This document shows, in pieces, positions 42,669-52,180 of a stretch of 64,000 bases of DNA (its first letter is position 1; each line of letters opens with the position of its first letter). Source of the DNA: Streptococcus cristatus (GTDB lineage: Bacteria > Bacillota > Bacilli > Lactobacillales > Streptococcaceae); the NCBI RefSeq assembly GCF_003943465.1, contig NZ_RJPR01000003.1:6109-70108 (forward strand). The letters run 5' to 3'. Both the position numbers and the translations under genes were made by a program. The notes under the pieces are model-generated. The model saw only the letters and a list, made by a program, of their open reading frames with translations. It did no database searches and was not told the origin of the DNA.

Positions 42669-43370
42669 ATGAAAAAAATATTAGTTGTAGATGACGAGAA
42701 GCCAATCTCGGACATTATAAAGTTTAACATGGCTAAGGAAGGCTATGAAGTACTGACAGCCTTTGATGGTAAGGAAGCTCTAGAAATGTTTGAAGCAGAG
42801 CAGCCGGATATTTTGATTCTGGATTTGATGTTGCCAGAAGTGGACGGACTGGATGTTGCTCGGACCATTCGCAAGACAAGCAATGTGCCGATTATTGTAC
42901 TTTCGGCCAAAGATAGCGAGTTCGATAAGGTAATCGGTCTGGAAATCGGAGCAGATGACTATGTGACCAAGCCCTTTTCAAATCGTGAATTGCTGGCTCG
43001 GGTCAAGGCCTTGTTGCGCCGTTCTGAACTGATCCCAGATAGTCATGTGGACGAGAGCAGTCAAAAGGAACTGTTTATTGGGGATTTGCAGATTCTTCCA
43101 GATGCTTTTGTGGTGAAAAAACACGGGAAAGAATTGGAATTAACCCATCGTGAATTTGAGCTCTTGCACCATTTGGCGACTCATGTTGGTCAGGTCATGA
43201 CGCGTGAGCACTTGCTGGAAACCGTCTGGGGCTATGATTACTTTGGAGATGTGCGGACAGTCGATGTGACCATTCGCCGTCTGCGTGAAAAAATCGAAGA
43301 TACTCCAAGCCGTCCGGAGTATATCCTGACTCGCCGCGGTGTCGGTTATTACATAAGAAATAATGATTGA
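42669..43370 (+). CDS. vicR: Response regulator VicR (WalR/YycF)
   Basis: A 233-residue OmpR-type regulator. Receiver domain: acidic pocket VDDEKPI, phosphoacceptor Asp in [11 protein letters not shown], Lys in DDYVTKPFS. The C-terminal winged helix ends in [20 protein letters not shown] and RRGVGYYI. It controls cell-wall hydrolase genes and is essential in pneumococci. It overlaps vicK by 8 bases. Confidence 0.98.
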   Translation: MKKILVVDDEKPISDIIKFNMAKEGYEVLTAFDGKEALEMFEAEQPDILILDLMLPEVDGLDVARTIRKTSNVPIIVLSAKDSEFDKVIGLEIGADDYVTKPFSNRELLARVKALLRRSELIPDSHVDESSQKELFIGDLQILPDAFVVKKHGKELELTHREFELLHHLATHVGQVMTREHLLETVWGYDYFGDVRTVDVTIRRLREKIEDTPSRPEYILTRRGVGYYIRNND

Positions 43371-44727
43371 AACGCTAAAAGAATTCGTACTTTCTCCTGA
43401 CTTTGTCTTTTCACTGATTGTTGTCGGCTTTATCATCGTCGTGGCTCTTTTGCTATTGGAAAATCGACGAGATACTCAAAAGCTGGTGCAGTTAAACCAA
43501 AAGATCAAGGGATTGATTGCAGGAGATTATTCAGAAGTTTTAGATATGCAGGGCAGTCCTGAAATCACGGACATGACCAATTCCATCAATGATCTCTCTG
43601 AAGTCATCCGCCTGACGCATGAAAATTTGGAGCAAGAAACCAAGCGTCTATCCAGTATCTTGTCTTATATGACGGATGGGGTGCTTGCGACCAATCGTCG
43701 AGGGCAGATTATTACCATCAATGACATGGCAACCAAGCAATTGGGCGTCAAACGTGATGATGTCCTTAATACCAGTATTTTAGATTTGCTGGATATTGCT
43801 GATGAGTACGATCTACGCGAATTGATTACCAAGGTTCCAGAATTGACCATTGATTCTCAAGATGAAAATGGTGAATATGTAAGCCTGCGGGTTCGATTTG
43901 CCTTGATCAGACGGGAGTCAGGTTTTATATCAGGGCTGGTAGCAGTGCTACATGATACAACGGAGCAGGACAAGGAAGAACGGGAGCGTCGGCTTTTCGT
44001 TTCCAATGTTAGCCATGAATTGCGGACGCCTCTAACCAGTGTAAAATCCTATCTGGAAGCCTTGGATGATGGTGCTCTGTCAGAGCCTGTTGCACCGGAA
44101 TTTGTCAAGGTTTCACTAACCGAGACAAACCGAATGATGCGGATGGTGACGGACTTACTTAGCTTATCGCGGATTGATAATAATACCAGTCATCTGGACG
44201 TTGAGCTGACCAATTTTACGGCCTTTATTACCTATATCCTCAACCGTTTTGATAAGATTAAAAATCAGGATGAGATCAAAAAATATGAGATTATCAGGGA
44301 TTATTCAATTACGCCGATTTGGGTAGAGATTGATACGGATAAGATGACCCAGGTGATTGATAATATCATGAACAATGCCATCAAGTATTCACCTGATGGT
44401 GGGACGATTACGGTTTCTGTGAGAACAACAGATGTTCAGTTGATTCTTTCAATTTCGGATGAAGGTTTGGGCATTCCCAAGCAGGATCTGCCAAAGATTT
44501 TTGATCGTTTCTATCGGGTGGATAAGGCCCGCAGTCGAGCCCAGGGAGGAACGGGCTTGGGTCTGGCTATTGCTAAAGAAATTATCAAGCAGCATCATGG
44601 CTTTATCTGGGCTAAGAGCGAGTACGGAAAGGGTTCTACCTTTACCATTGTTCTTCCATATGATAACGATGCTGTCCGTGTAGATGACTGGGAAAATGAA
44701 GAGAATGTAGAAAGTGAACATGACTAA
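43363..44727 (+). CDS. vicK: Sensor histidine kinase VicK (WalK)
   Basis: A 454-residue streptococcal-type WalK: one membrane segment (about 12-32) with almost no extracellular part, a HAMP-like linker, a PAS domain (about 95-205), the phosphorylated His in [18 protein letters not shown] (near 217), and the ATPase domain with N box [18 protein letters not shown] and [13 protein letters not shown]. The single-TM form is typical of streptococci; Bacillus WalK has two. It partners with VicR. Confidence 0.98.
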   Translation: MIETLKEFVLSPDFVFSLIVVGFIIVVALLLLENRRDTQKLVQLNQKIKGLIAGDYSEVLDMQGSPEITDMTNSINDLSEVIRLTHENLEQETKRLSSILSYMTDGVLATNRRGQIITINDMATKQLGVKRDDVLNTSILDLLDIADEYDLRELITKVPELTIDSQDENGEYVSLRVRFALIRRESGFISGLVAVLHDTTEQDKEERERRLFVSNVSHELRTPLTSVKSYLEALDDGALSEPVAPEFVKVSLTETNRMMRMVTDLLSLSRIDNNTSHLDVELTNFTAFITYILNRFDKIKNQDEIKKYEIIRDYSITPIWVEIDTDKMTQVIDNIMNNAIKYSPDGGTITVSVRTTDVQLILSISDEGLGIPKQDLPKIFDRFYRVDKARSRAQGGTGLGLAIAKEIIKQHHGFIWAKSEYGKGSTFTIVLPYDNDAVRVDDWENEENVESEHD

Positions 44728-45520
44728 GGGATTTCAATATAGTATTCTGGCATCAGGCTCGAGTGGCAATTGCTTTTATCTGGAAACAGACCAAAAACGC
44801 CTACTCGTCGATGCTGGTTTATCAGGGAAAAAGATTACGAGCCTTTTAAGTGAAATTGATCGCAAACCAGAAGATTTAGATGCTATTTTGGTCACCCATG
44901 AGCACAAGGATCACATCCATGGTGTAGGGGTTTTGGCGCGTAAATACAATCTAGATATTTATGCCAACGAAGCAACCTGGCGAGCGATGGAAAAGGACTT
45001 GGGCAAGCTAGATGCCAGTCAGAAGCATATCTTTGAAATGGGGAAGATGAAGACTTTTGGCGATTTAGATGTCGAAAGTTTTGGAGTTAGCCACGATGCG
45101 GCTGCTCCTCAGTTTTACCGCTTTATGAAGGATGACAAGAGCTTTGTCATGCTGACGGATACGGGCTATGTCAGCGATCGCATGGCTGGAGTCATTGAGA
45201 ATGCGGATGCTTATTTGATTGAGAGCAATCATGATATTGAGATTCTCCGGAGCGGTGCCTACCCGTGGAGCTTGAAACAGCGCATCCTATCTGACTTGGG
45301 GCACTTATCCAATGAAGATGGTGCGGAAACCATGATTCGCACACTTGGCAATCGCACCAAGCGCATCTATCTGGGGCATCTGAGCAAGGAAAATAATATC
45401 AAGGAGCTGGCTCATATGACCATGGTCAATCAACTGGCTCAAGCTGACTTGCCAGTGGGTCATGATTTCCAAGTCTTTGATACTTCTCCCGACACTGCAA
45501 CGCCTTTGGTAAATATCTAA
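44720..45520 (+). CDS. vicX: Metallo-beta-lactamase fold protein VicX (WalJ/YycJ)
   Basis: A 266-residue MBL-fold hydrolase. The metal motif THEHKDH is present, together with VDAGLSGKKI and LGHLSKENN near the end. VicX is the third gene of the streptococcal vic operon and affects growth and biofilm; homologues may act in mismatch repair or nucleic acid processing. The ATG at 44720 is used; a GTG at 44714 in frame is possible. The start lies inside the end of vicK. Confidence 0.95.
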   Translation: MTKGFQYSILASGSSGNCFYLETDQKRLLVDAGLSGKKITSLLSEIDRKPEDLDAILVTHEHKDHIHGVGVLARKYNLDIYANEATWRAMEKDLGKLDASQKHIFEMGKMKTFGDLDVESFGVSHDAAAPQFYRFMKDDKSFVMLTDTGYVSDRMAGVIENADAYLIESNHDIEILRSGAYPWSLKQRILSDLGHLSNEDGAETMIRTLGNRTKRIYLGHLSKENNIKELAHMTMVNQLAQADLPVGHDFQVFDTSPDTATPLVNI

Positions 45521-45537
45521 TCATCAGTCACTCAGAA

Positions 45538-45718
45538 AGAGAGTGGGACAGAAATCGGTAATTCGTTAGAATTCGATTTCGTCGTCCCACCTCCGCACAG
45601 TTGAGTAGGGCTGTAAAAGCTGATGAAATCAGCGTAGTAGAGCCCACTCAACCACTGCGTCTTGCTCGACAATCCAAAGACAATTGAGAGGCTAGGACTT
45701 TTGTCCCAGCCTCTTTTT
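45538..45718 (+). repeat. Intergenic three-hairpin repeat element ending in a terminator
   Basis: Three nested hairpins in about 180 bases. (1) GTGGGAC (45543) with GTCCCAC (45584), enclosing GAAATCG/CGATTTC and AATTC/GAATT. (2) TTGAGTAGGGCT (45601) with AGCCCACTCAA (45641), enclosing GCTGAT-GAA-ATCAGC. (3) GAGGCT-A-GGAC-TTTT-GTCC-C-AGCCTC (45688-45713) with a T run. I recall near-identical units scattered in intergenic DNA of sanguinis-group streptococci. It has no coding capacity; it may be a mobile RNA-like repeat or a small RNA, and it ends the vic operon. Confidence 0.75.
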
Positions 45719-45832
45719 TAGGATTGACAAGAATTATTTTTTATGGGAAACTAGTTTTATATTTTTTAGCTTGTTTTTTATACTAGAAAGGAAGCCAAAG
45801 AATGACCATGAAAACGTACGTGAGGAAACCAA

Positions 45833-46192
45833 ATGCGCTTGATTTATTTTGTGATTGCCTGTCTATCTTTAGCTCTAGGAGTGCTGGGGATTTTTCTGCC
45901 CCTTCTTCCTACGACTCCTTTTTTACTTTTGTCTATTGCTTGCTTTTCGCGCAGTTCCAAGCGGATTGAGAATTGGCTTTATCACACCAAGCTATATCAG
46001 ACCTATGTTGCAGATTTTCGGGAGACAGGTTCGATTGCTAAGGAGCGCAAGAAAAAGATTATTGTGTCCATCTATATCTTGATGGGAATTTCTATTGCGT
46101 TAGCTCCGATAATTTGGGTGAAAATTTTCTTGTTCGCCCTGACAATCTTTATTACCTATTATCTTTTCAAGGTCATCCCAGATAAGGAATAG
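45833..46192 (+). CDS. DUF454 (YbaN-like) membrane protein
   Basis: A 119-residue protein with the DUF454 pattern: GVLGIFLPLLPTTPFLLLS near the N-terminus, ACFSRSSKRIENWL, then two C-terminal membrane segments. The family is widespread and of unknown function. AGGAAA lies before the ATG. A terminator follows that runs straight into the rnc promoter. Confidence 0.88.
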   Translation: MRLIYFVIACLSLALGVLGIFLPLLPTTPFLLLSIACFSRSSKRIENWLYHTKLYQTYVADFRETGSIAKERKKKIIVSIYILMGISIALAPIIWVKIFLFALTIFITYYLFKVIPDKE

Positions 46193-46220
46193 ACCGGGAA
46201 ATACGCTAAGAAGGCAAGTA

Positions 46221-46254
46221 AACAAGTGCGTTGGCACTTGTTTTTTGGTATAAT
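46221..46254 (+). terminator. DUF454 terminator fused to rnc promoter
   Basis: AACAAGTGC-GTTG-GCACTTGTT (46221-46242) plus T run, continuing as TGG-TATAAT (46246-46254), an extended -10 for rnc. The terminator T tract and the promoter upstream region are the same bases. Confidence 0.85.
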
Positions 46255-46337
46255 GGTAGATAGTTCACAAAGAACATCATTTTAGAAAGGATGGATTGGA
46301 CTCATGCTCTGCCTTGGCTTAGCATGAAAAAGAAATT

Positions 46338-47027
46338 ATGGAACAATTAAAAGATGCACTGCTGGAGCAGTTTGGACTGGTGTTTGAAGACAGTAGTCTG
46401 CTAGAGACCGCTTTTACTCATACCAGCTATGCCAATGAGCACCGCCTCTTAAAAATTTCACACAATGAACGCCTGGAATTTTTAGGAGACGCTGTTCTGC
46501 AGCTGATTATTTCTGAGTATTTATATAAAAAATACCCCAAAAAACCAGAAGGAGATTTGTCAAAACTACGCTCTATGATTGTCCGAGAGGAGAGTTTGGC
46601 TGGCTTTGCACGGGACTGTCAGTTTGACCAATTTATCAAGCTGGGTCGCGGTGAGGAAAAGTCAGGAGGCCGCAATCGCGATACGATTCTGGGTGACTTA
46701 TTTGAGGCCTTTTTGGGTGCCCTTCTTTTGGATAAGGATGTGGAGACTGTCAAGGATTTTATTTATCAAGTCATGATTCCCAAGGTGGAAGCAGGTGACT
46801 TTGAGCAGGTGACAGACTATAAGACCAAGCTGCAAGAACTCCTTCAGGTTAATGGCGATGTGGAGATTGTCTATCAGGTTACAGATGAGACGGGACCAGC
46901 CCATGCTAAGAACTTTGCTGTGGCTGTGTTGATCAATGGTCAAAAAGCAGGTCAGGGACAAGGCCGTTCTAAGAAATTGGCTGAGCAGGAAGCTGCCAAG
47001 GATGCATTTGAAAAGGAAAGTCACTAA
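46338..47027 (+). CDS. rnc: Ribonuclease III
   Basis: A 229-residue double-strand RNA endonuclease. The catalytic signature [13 protein letters not shown] is present and a second acidic site lies in [15 protein letters not shown]; the C-terminal dsRBD covers about 155-227 and ends in [18 protein letters not shown]. It processes rRNA and many mRNAs. A hairpin TCATGCT/AGCATGA lies in its leader. It ends one base over the smc start, giving an rnc-smc-cof-cof-ftsY operon. Confidence 0.98.
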   Translation: MEQLKDALLEQFGLVFEDSSLLETAFTHTSYANEHRLLKISHNERLEFLGDAVLQLIISEYLYKKYPKKPEGDLSKLRSMIVREESLAGFARDCQFDQFIKLGRGEEKSGGRNRDTILGDLFEAFLGALLLDKDVETVKDFIYQVMIPKVEAGDFEQVTDYKTKLQELLQVNGDVEIVYQVTDETGPAHAKNFAVAVLINGQKAGQGQGRSKKLAEQEAAKDAFEKESH

Positions 47028-50000
47028 TGTTTTTAAAGGAAATTGAAATTCAGGGCTTCAAGTCATTTGCAGACAAGACAAAGGTGGTTTTTGACCAAGG
47101 GGTGACTGCTGTTGTTGGTCCCAATGGCTCAGGAAAGTCCAACATTACGGAGAGCCTGCGCTGGGCTCTGGGTGAGTCGAGCGTTAAGAGTCTGCGGGGC
47201 GGTAAGATGCCCGATGTCATCTTTGCAGGGACGGAGAACCGCAAGCCCCTCAACTATGCATCGGTCGTTGTGGTTTTGGATAATCAGGACCAGTTTATCA
47301 AGCAAGCAGGTAAGGAAATTCGTGTCGAGCGCCATATCTACCGCAGTGGTGATAGCGAGTACAAGATTGACGGCAAAAAGGTCCGTCTCCGCGATGTCCA
47401 TGACCTTTTCATGGATACAGGGCTGGGACGGGATTCTTTCTCCATCATTTCCCAAGGGAAGGTAGAGGAAATCTTTAACAGCAAACCAGAAGAGCGTCGG
47501 GCTATTTTTGAAGAAGCGGCTGGAGTGCTCAAATATAAGACCCGCCGCAAGGAAACGGAAAGCAAGCTGGCGCAGACTCAAGACAATCTTGATCGCTTGG
47601 AAGACATTATCTACGAGCTGGATAGTCAAGTCAAGCCACTGGAAAAGCAGGCTGAGACGGCCAAGCGCTTTTTAGAACTGGATCATGAGCGTCAGGAACT
47701 CTATTTAGATGTCTTGGTGGCTCAGATTAAGGCGAATAAAACTGATTTGACGGCGGCAGAAGCTGATTTGGAGAGTATCAAGCAGGAACTAGCGGCCTAT
47801 TATACGAAACGGGATGAATTGGAGCGTGAAAACCAAGAGATTAAGGTTAAACGTCAGGAAGTGAATCAAAAACTGTCTGACGATCAGACCAGTCTTTTAG
47901 AGTTGACGCGTTTGATCAGTGATTTGGAACGCCAGATAGACTTAGCTAAGTTGGAATCGAGTCAGGCGGCTAGCAGCCGTTTGGAAAATGAAGAACGCTT
48001 GGCTGGACTGAGAGAAAAAAGCCAGCAGTTGACGGCTGATATTTCCTCCAAGGAAGCTCATCTGGCTGATTTAGCAGTCCAGTTGACTGAAAATCAAGAG
48101 GCCATGAGCCAGTTGGAAGCAGAGTTGGCGGACTTTTCAGATGACCCAGATCAGCTGATTGAAAATCTGCGGGATCGTTACGTCAAGCTCATGCAAGAAG
48201 AAGCGGACTTGTCCAATGACTTGACCTCGCTCGAAAATCGACTGGAGAATGAGCGTAGCCAAGCTGCCAGCAAACAGGCAGAGTTTAGCAAACTGCAGGC
48301 TGATTTAAAAGCTGGTCGGGCAGAAGAAGCGGCTCGACAGGCAGAATTAGAAGAAGCTCAGACTGCCCTCAGAGCCTTGCTAGATCAGTATCAGGAGCAG
48401 CAGGGGCAGGTCGAGAAGTTGGCGACTGCTTATCAAAATGAGCAGACCAGCATGTTTGCCCTGCTGGATGATTTGAAAAATAAAAAAGCTCGTGCAGCCA
48501 GTTTAGAAGCTATCCTTAAAAATCACAGCAATTTTTATGCAGGTGTAAAAAGCGTTCTGCAGGAGGCTGATCGTCTGGGTGGTATTGTCGGGGCAGTCAG
48601 CGAGAAATTGAGCTTCGATCCTCATTACCAGACTGCTTTGGAAATTGCGCTGGGGGCAAGCAGCCAGCATATCATCGTTGAGGACGAGGGGGCAGCGACC
48701 AGAGCCATTGATTTTCTTAAGAAAAATCGGGCTGGTCGGGCTACTTTCCTGCCTCTGACGACCATTAAGACTCGTCAACTCCCCGAGCAAAATCAATCTC
48801 GAATTGAGGCCAGCCCGGGCTTCCTAGGTTTGGCTTCAGAGCTGGTGACCTATGAGCCAGGTTTGGACAATATTTTCCAAAACCTGCTGGGAACAACCGC
48901 AATCTTTGATACGATTGAGCATGCGCGTGCAGCTGCTCGTCAGGTTCGTTACCAAGTCAGAATTGTAACGCTGGACGGAACGGAACTGCGCACAGGCGGC
49001 TCTTACGCCGGAGGAGCCAATCGTAATAATAACACAATCTTTATCAAGCCTGAACTGGACAGCCTGCTTGGAGAAATGGAGCAGCAGTCCCAGAAGCTGA
49101 AAGCTCAGGAGCGGCAAGTCGAAAGCTTGCAGTCTCAGCTATCAGAGGCCAAGCAAGCCTTGGAAGCTATCAAGTCTGAGGGTGAGCAAGCCCGCTTGAC
49201 GGAGCAAAGAGTCAAGTTGGCCTACGAACAGGTTGCGGAGCGGGTTGCAGAACTCAGCCAGCTGGAACAATTGCAGGAGCAAGATTTGGCTAGCCAGTCT
49301 GAGTCTGGAGGACTGGCTGAAAAGAAAAAATTGGAAGAGCGGCTGTCGGCTATTGAGACTGCAAAAACAGGCATTACTGCAGAAATTGAGCAGGTCAAGT
49401 CTAATAAAAACGCTGTTCAGGATCGCTTCGATCAGCTATCGGCTAACTTGTCTGAACTGAAATTGAAGAGCACGGAGCTGACTTCTAGCCAGCGCTTTGA
49501 GAAGAATGATTTGTCGCGTTTGCTAGAGGAGAAGGCTGCTCTGGACAAGGAAGTCGCTACTTTGCAGCTTTTGATAGAGCAAAAAGAAGAAGCGGTCAGC
49601 CAGAAGGTGGATATTTCCGTCTTGGAAGAACAGCTAAAGACTGCCCAAGAGAAAAAGACAGACTTGGATCAGAACCTCATCCGACTCAAATTTGAGCTGG
49701 ATGACTTAGAGGGGCAGTCTGAGGATATTCTAGGGCATTTAGACCAAGCACGTCAGCAAAATGAAAGTTTGATTCGCCGTCAGGCCAAGGCAGAGGCAGA
49801 AAAAGAGAAATTTTCAGATGTCTTGCGTCGTCTGCTGACCAATCTGACAGATAATTACCAGATCAGCTTTGAAGAGGCTGATCAAAGAGCGCGTTCTTTG
49901 GAGAATCTTGCAGCTGCGGAAGCTCAAGTCAAAGACTTAGAAAAGGCTATTCGTGCTTTGGGACCGGTCAATTTGGATGCAGTAGAGCAGTTTGAAGAAG

Positions 50001-50563
50001 TCAGCAACCGACTGAATTTCCTCAATAGTCAGCGGGACGATGTCCTCTCGGCCAAAAATCTTCTCTTGGAAACCATTGAAGAGATGAATGACGAGGTCAA
50101 GGAACGTTTCCAAACAACCTTTGAAGCCATTCGTGAAAGTTTCAAGCTGACCTTTAGCCAGATGTTTGGCGGCGGTTCAGCTGATCTCATCTTGACAGAA
50201 GGCGACCTGCTGACAGCTGGAGTAGAGATTTCAGTTCAGCCTCCAGGCAAGAAAATCCAATCCCTCAATCTCATGAGCGGTGGAGAAAAAGCCCTATCAG
50301 CCTTGGCCCTTCTCTTCTCTATCATCCGCGTCAAGACTATTCCTTTTGTCATCTTGGATGAAGTTGAGGCAGCTCTGGATGAGGCTAATGTTAAGCGCTT
50401 TGGAGATTATCTCAACCGCTTTGACAAAGAAAGCCAGTTTATCGTTGTGACCCACCGCAAGGGAACTATGTCTGCAGCAGACTCTATCTATGGAGTGACC
50501 ATGCAGGAGTCAGGAGTTTCCAAGATTGTGTCGGTCAAGTTAAAAGATTTAGAAAGTTTATAG
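47027..50563 (+). CDS. smc: Chromosome segregation protein SMC
   Basis: An 1178-residue SMC ATPase that loops and compacts DNA. N-terminal Walker A GPNGSGKSNI (near 31), first coiled coil about 165-495, hinge about 500-670 with the glycine run GGSYAGGANR, second coiled coil to about 1010, ABC signature LMSGGEKAL (near 1085), Walker B FVILDEVEAALD. Length is usual. The start codon overlaps the rnc stop (TAATG). Confidence 0.98.
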   Translation: MFLKEIEIQGFKSFADKTKVVFDQGVTAVVGPNGSGKSNITESLRWALGESSVKSLRGGKMPDVIFAGTENRKPLNYASVVVVLDNQDQFIKQAGKEIRVERHIYRSGDSEYKIDGKKVRLRDVHDLFMDTGLGRDSFSIISQGKVEEIFNSKPEERRAIFEEAAGVLKYKTRRKETESKLAQTQDNLDRLEDIIYELDSQVKPLEKQAETAKRFLELDHERQELYLDVLVAQIKANKTDLTAAEADLESIKQELAAYYTKRDELERENQEIKVKRQEVNQKLSDDQTSLLELTRLISDLERQIDLAKLESSQAASSRLENEERLAGLREKSQQLTADISSKEAHLADLAVQLTENQEAMSQLEAELADFSDDPDQLIENLRDRYVKLMQEEADLSNDLTSLENRLENERSQAASKQAEFSKLQADLKAGRAEEAARQAELEEAQTALRALLDQYQEQQGQVEKLATAYQNEQTSMFALLDDLKNKKARAASLEAILKNHSNFYAGVKSVLQEADRLGGIVGAVSEKLSFDPHYQTALEIALGASSQHIIVEDEGAATRAIDFLKKNRAGRATFLPLTTIKTRQLPEQNQSRIEASPGFLGLASELVTYEPGLDNIFQNLLGTTAIFDTIEHARAAARQVRYQVRIVTLDGTELRTGGSYAGGANRNNNTIFIKPELDSLLGEMEQQSQKLKAQERQVESLQSQLSEAKQALEAIKSEGEQARLTEQRVKLAYEQVAERVAELSQLEQLQEQDLASQSESGGLAEKKKLEERLSAIETAKTGITAEIEQVKSNKNAVQDRFDQLSANLSELKLKSTELTSSQRFEKNDLSRLLEEKAALDKEVATLQLLIEQKEEAVSQKVDISVLEEQLKTAQEKKTDLDQNLIRLKFELDDLEGQSEDILGHLDQARQQNESLIRRQAKAEAEKEKFSDVLRRLLTNLTDNYQISFEEADQRARSLENLAAAEAQVKDLEKAIRALGPVNLDAVEQFEEVSNRLNFLNSQRDDVLSAKNLLLETIEEMNDEVKERFQTTFEAIRESFKLTFSQMFGGGSADLILTEGDLLTAGVEISVQPPGKKIQSLNLMSGGEKALSALALLFSIIRVKTIPFVILDEVEAALDEANVKRFGDYLNRFDKESQFIVVTHRKGTMSAADSIYGVTMQESGVSKIVSVKLKDLESL

Positions 50564-50564
50564 T

Positions 50565-51359
50565 ATGAGCATAAAATTAGTAGCAACAGATATGGACGGT
50601 ACTTTTTTAGATGACAAGGGCCAGTTTGATATGGAACGGCTCAAGCACCTGCTAGCTCAGTTTCGAGAAAAGGGCATCTACTTTGCTGTTGCCAGCGGTC
50701 GAGGAATTCTTTCTCTTGAAAAGCTCTTTCATGAAGTTCGAGATGATATCATCTTTATCGCGGAAAATGGCAGTCTTGTAGAGTTCCAAGGAAAAGAGCT
50801 ATACGAAGCAACCATGCCAAGAGAATTTTATCTTAAGGTATTTGACAAACTCAAGGAGTCGCCCTTTGTCAATATCAATGAGTTGCTCCTGACAGGGAAA
50901 AAAGGCTGTTATGTCCTAGATACAGTAGATCCGACCTATCTTTCTTTCAGCGCTAATTATAATGAAAATATCCAAAAGGTTGCTGATTTTAGTGAGATTA
51001 CAGACGAGATTTTCAAATTCACGACCAATTTCAGCGAAGAAACAGTGGCCGACGGCGAAGCCTGGGTCAATGAAAATGTCGCAGGTGTCAAGGCGATGAC
51101 AACAGGCTATAAGTCGATTGATATTGTGCTGGACTATGTGGATAAAGGTGTGGCTCTTGTCGAGCTGGCTAAGAAGCTAGGCCTAGAGATGGATCAGGTC
51201 ATGGCTTTTGGTGATAACCTCAATGACCTACATATGATGCAGGTGGTGGGGCACCCGATTGCACCGGAAAATGCGCGGCCGGAAATTTTGGCAGTTGCGA
51301 AAGAAGTGATTGGCCACCATGCGGCCCAATCTGTTATGACTTACATGGAGGGCTTGTAA
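50565..51359 (+). CDS. Cof-type HAD hydrolase (first copy)
   Basis: A 264-residue HAD phosphatase of the Cof/YbjI-like IIB subclass: nucleophile motif TDMDGTFLD, motif II VASGRG, and motif IV FGDNLNDLHMM. Such enzymes remove phosphate from sugar phosphates or FMN-like cofactors; the substrate is unknown. It begins one base after smc and ends overlapping the second HAD gene. Identity to the neighbour looks limited, so the pair is an old duplication or two separate members. Confidence 0.93.
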   Translation: MSIKLVATDMDGTFLDDKGQFDMERLKHLLAQFREKGIYFAVASGRGILSLEKLFHEVRDDIIFIAENGSLVEFQGKELYEATMPREFYLKVFDKLKESPFVNINELLLTGKKGCYVLDTVDPTYLSFSANYNENIQKVADFSEITDEIFKFTTNFSEETVADGEAWVNENVAGVKAMTTGYKSIDIVLDYVDKGVALVELAKKLGLEMDQVMAFGDNLNDLHMMQVVGHPIAPENARPEILAVAKEVIGHHAAQSVMTYMEGL

Positions 51360-52177
51360 TGGCTGATATTAAATTGATTGCTTTAGATTTGGATGGGACG
51401 CTTTTGACCACGGATAAAAAGATTTCTGAAGGGAATCTGGCAGCGCTCAAAGCGGCTCAACAGCAGGGTGTCAAAGTTGTATTGACCACAGGGCGTCCAC
51501 TTAAGGCTATGGAATTTTTCCTGCATGAACTGGGCACCGATGGTCAGGTAGATGAATACACCATTACCTTTAATGGTGGTCTGGTTCAGCGCAATACAGG
51601 CGAAATTTTGGATAAAACAGTTTTTGCCTACGATGATGTAGCTAGAATTTATGAAGAGACTGAGAAATTGGGTCTGCCTCTGGATGCGATTGATGGTGGC
51701 TTGGTTTATCAGATTCAATCAGACCAAGCATCGCTCTATGCGGAGTTTAATCCGGCTCTGAACTTTGAATCCATTGCCTTTGAGGATCTTTCTAGCCAGA
51801 TTACCTACAATAAATGCGTTACAGCCTTTGCTCAGGAACCCTTGGATGCAGCCATTCCTCACATTTCGCCAGAACTTTTTGATCAGTATGAGATTTTCAA
51901 ATCACGGGAAATGCTGCTGGAATGGTCACCGAAAAATGTCCACAAGGCGACTGGTTTGGAGAAACTGATTGCCCACTTGGGAATTGATAAAAGCCAAGTT
52001 ATGGCTTGCGGTGACGAAGCCAATGATTTGTCAATGATTGCTTGGGCTGGTATGGGCGTTGCCATGCAAAATGCCGTGCCAGAAGTCAAGGAAGTCGCAG
52101 AAGTTGTCACTCCGATGACCAATGATGAAGATGCAGTTGCTTGGGCAATTCGGAAATATGTATTGAAGGAGAACTAA
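51359..52177 (+). CDS. Cof-type HAD hydrolase (second copy)
   Basis: A 272-residue HAD IIB phosphatase: LDLDGTLLTTDKKIS, LTTGRPLKAM, CGDEANDLSMI. The overlap of one base with the preceding HAD gene (TAATG) and the 3-base gap before ftsY show tight operon packing. The same gene order (smc, two cof genes, ftsY) is known in pneumococci. Confidence 0.94.
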   Translation: MADIKLIALDLDGTLLTTDKKISEGNLAALKAAQQQGVKVVLTTGRPLKAMEFFLHELGTDGQVDEYTITFNGGLVQRNTGEILDKTVFAYDDVARIYEETEKLGLPLDAIDGGLVYQIQSDQASLYAEFNPALNFESIAFEDLSSQITYNKCVTAFAQEPLDAAIPHISPELFDQYEIFKSREMLLEWSPKNVHKATGLEKLIAHLGIDKSQVMACGDEANDLSMIAWAGMGVAMQNAVPEVKEVAEVVTPMTNDEDAVAWAIRKYVLKEN

Positions 52178-52180
52178 AGA

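Noticed and set aside
46287-46347. Short frame starting at ATG 46291 overlapping the rnc start
   Set aside because: The ribosome-like AAAGG directly abuts the ATG, leaving no spacing, so initiation is unlikely.
47129-47629. 166-codon frame antisense to the smc start
   Set aside because: Shadow of the strongly conserved SMC ATPase region; no promoter or ribosome site.
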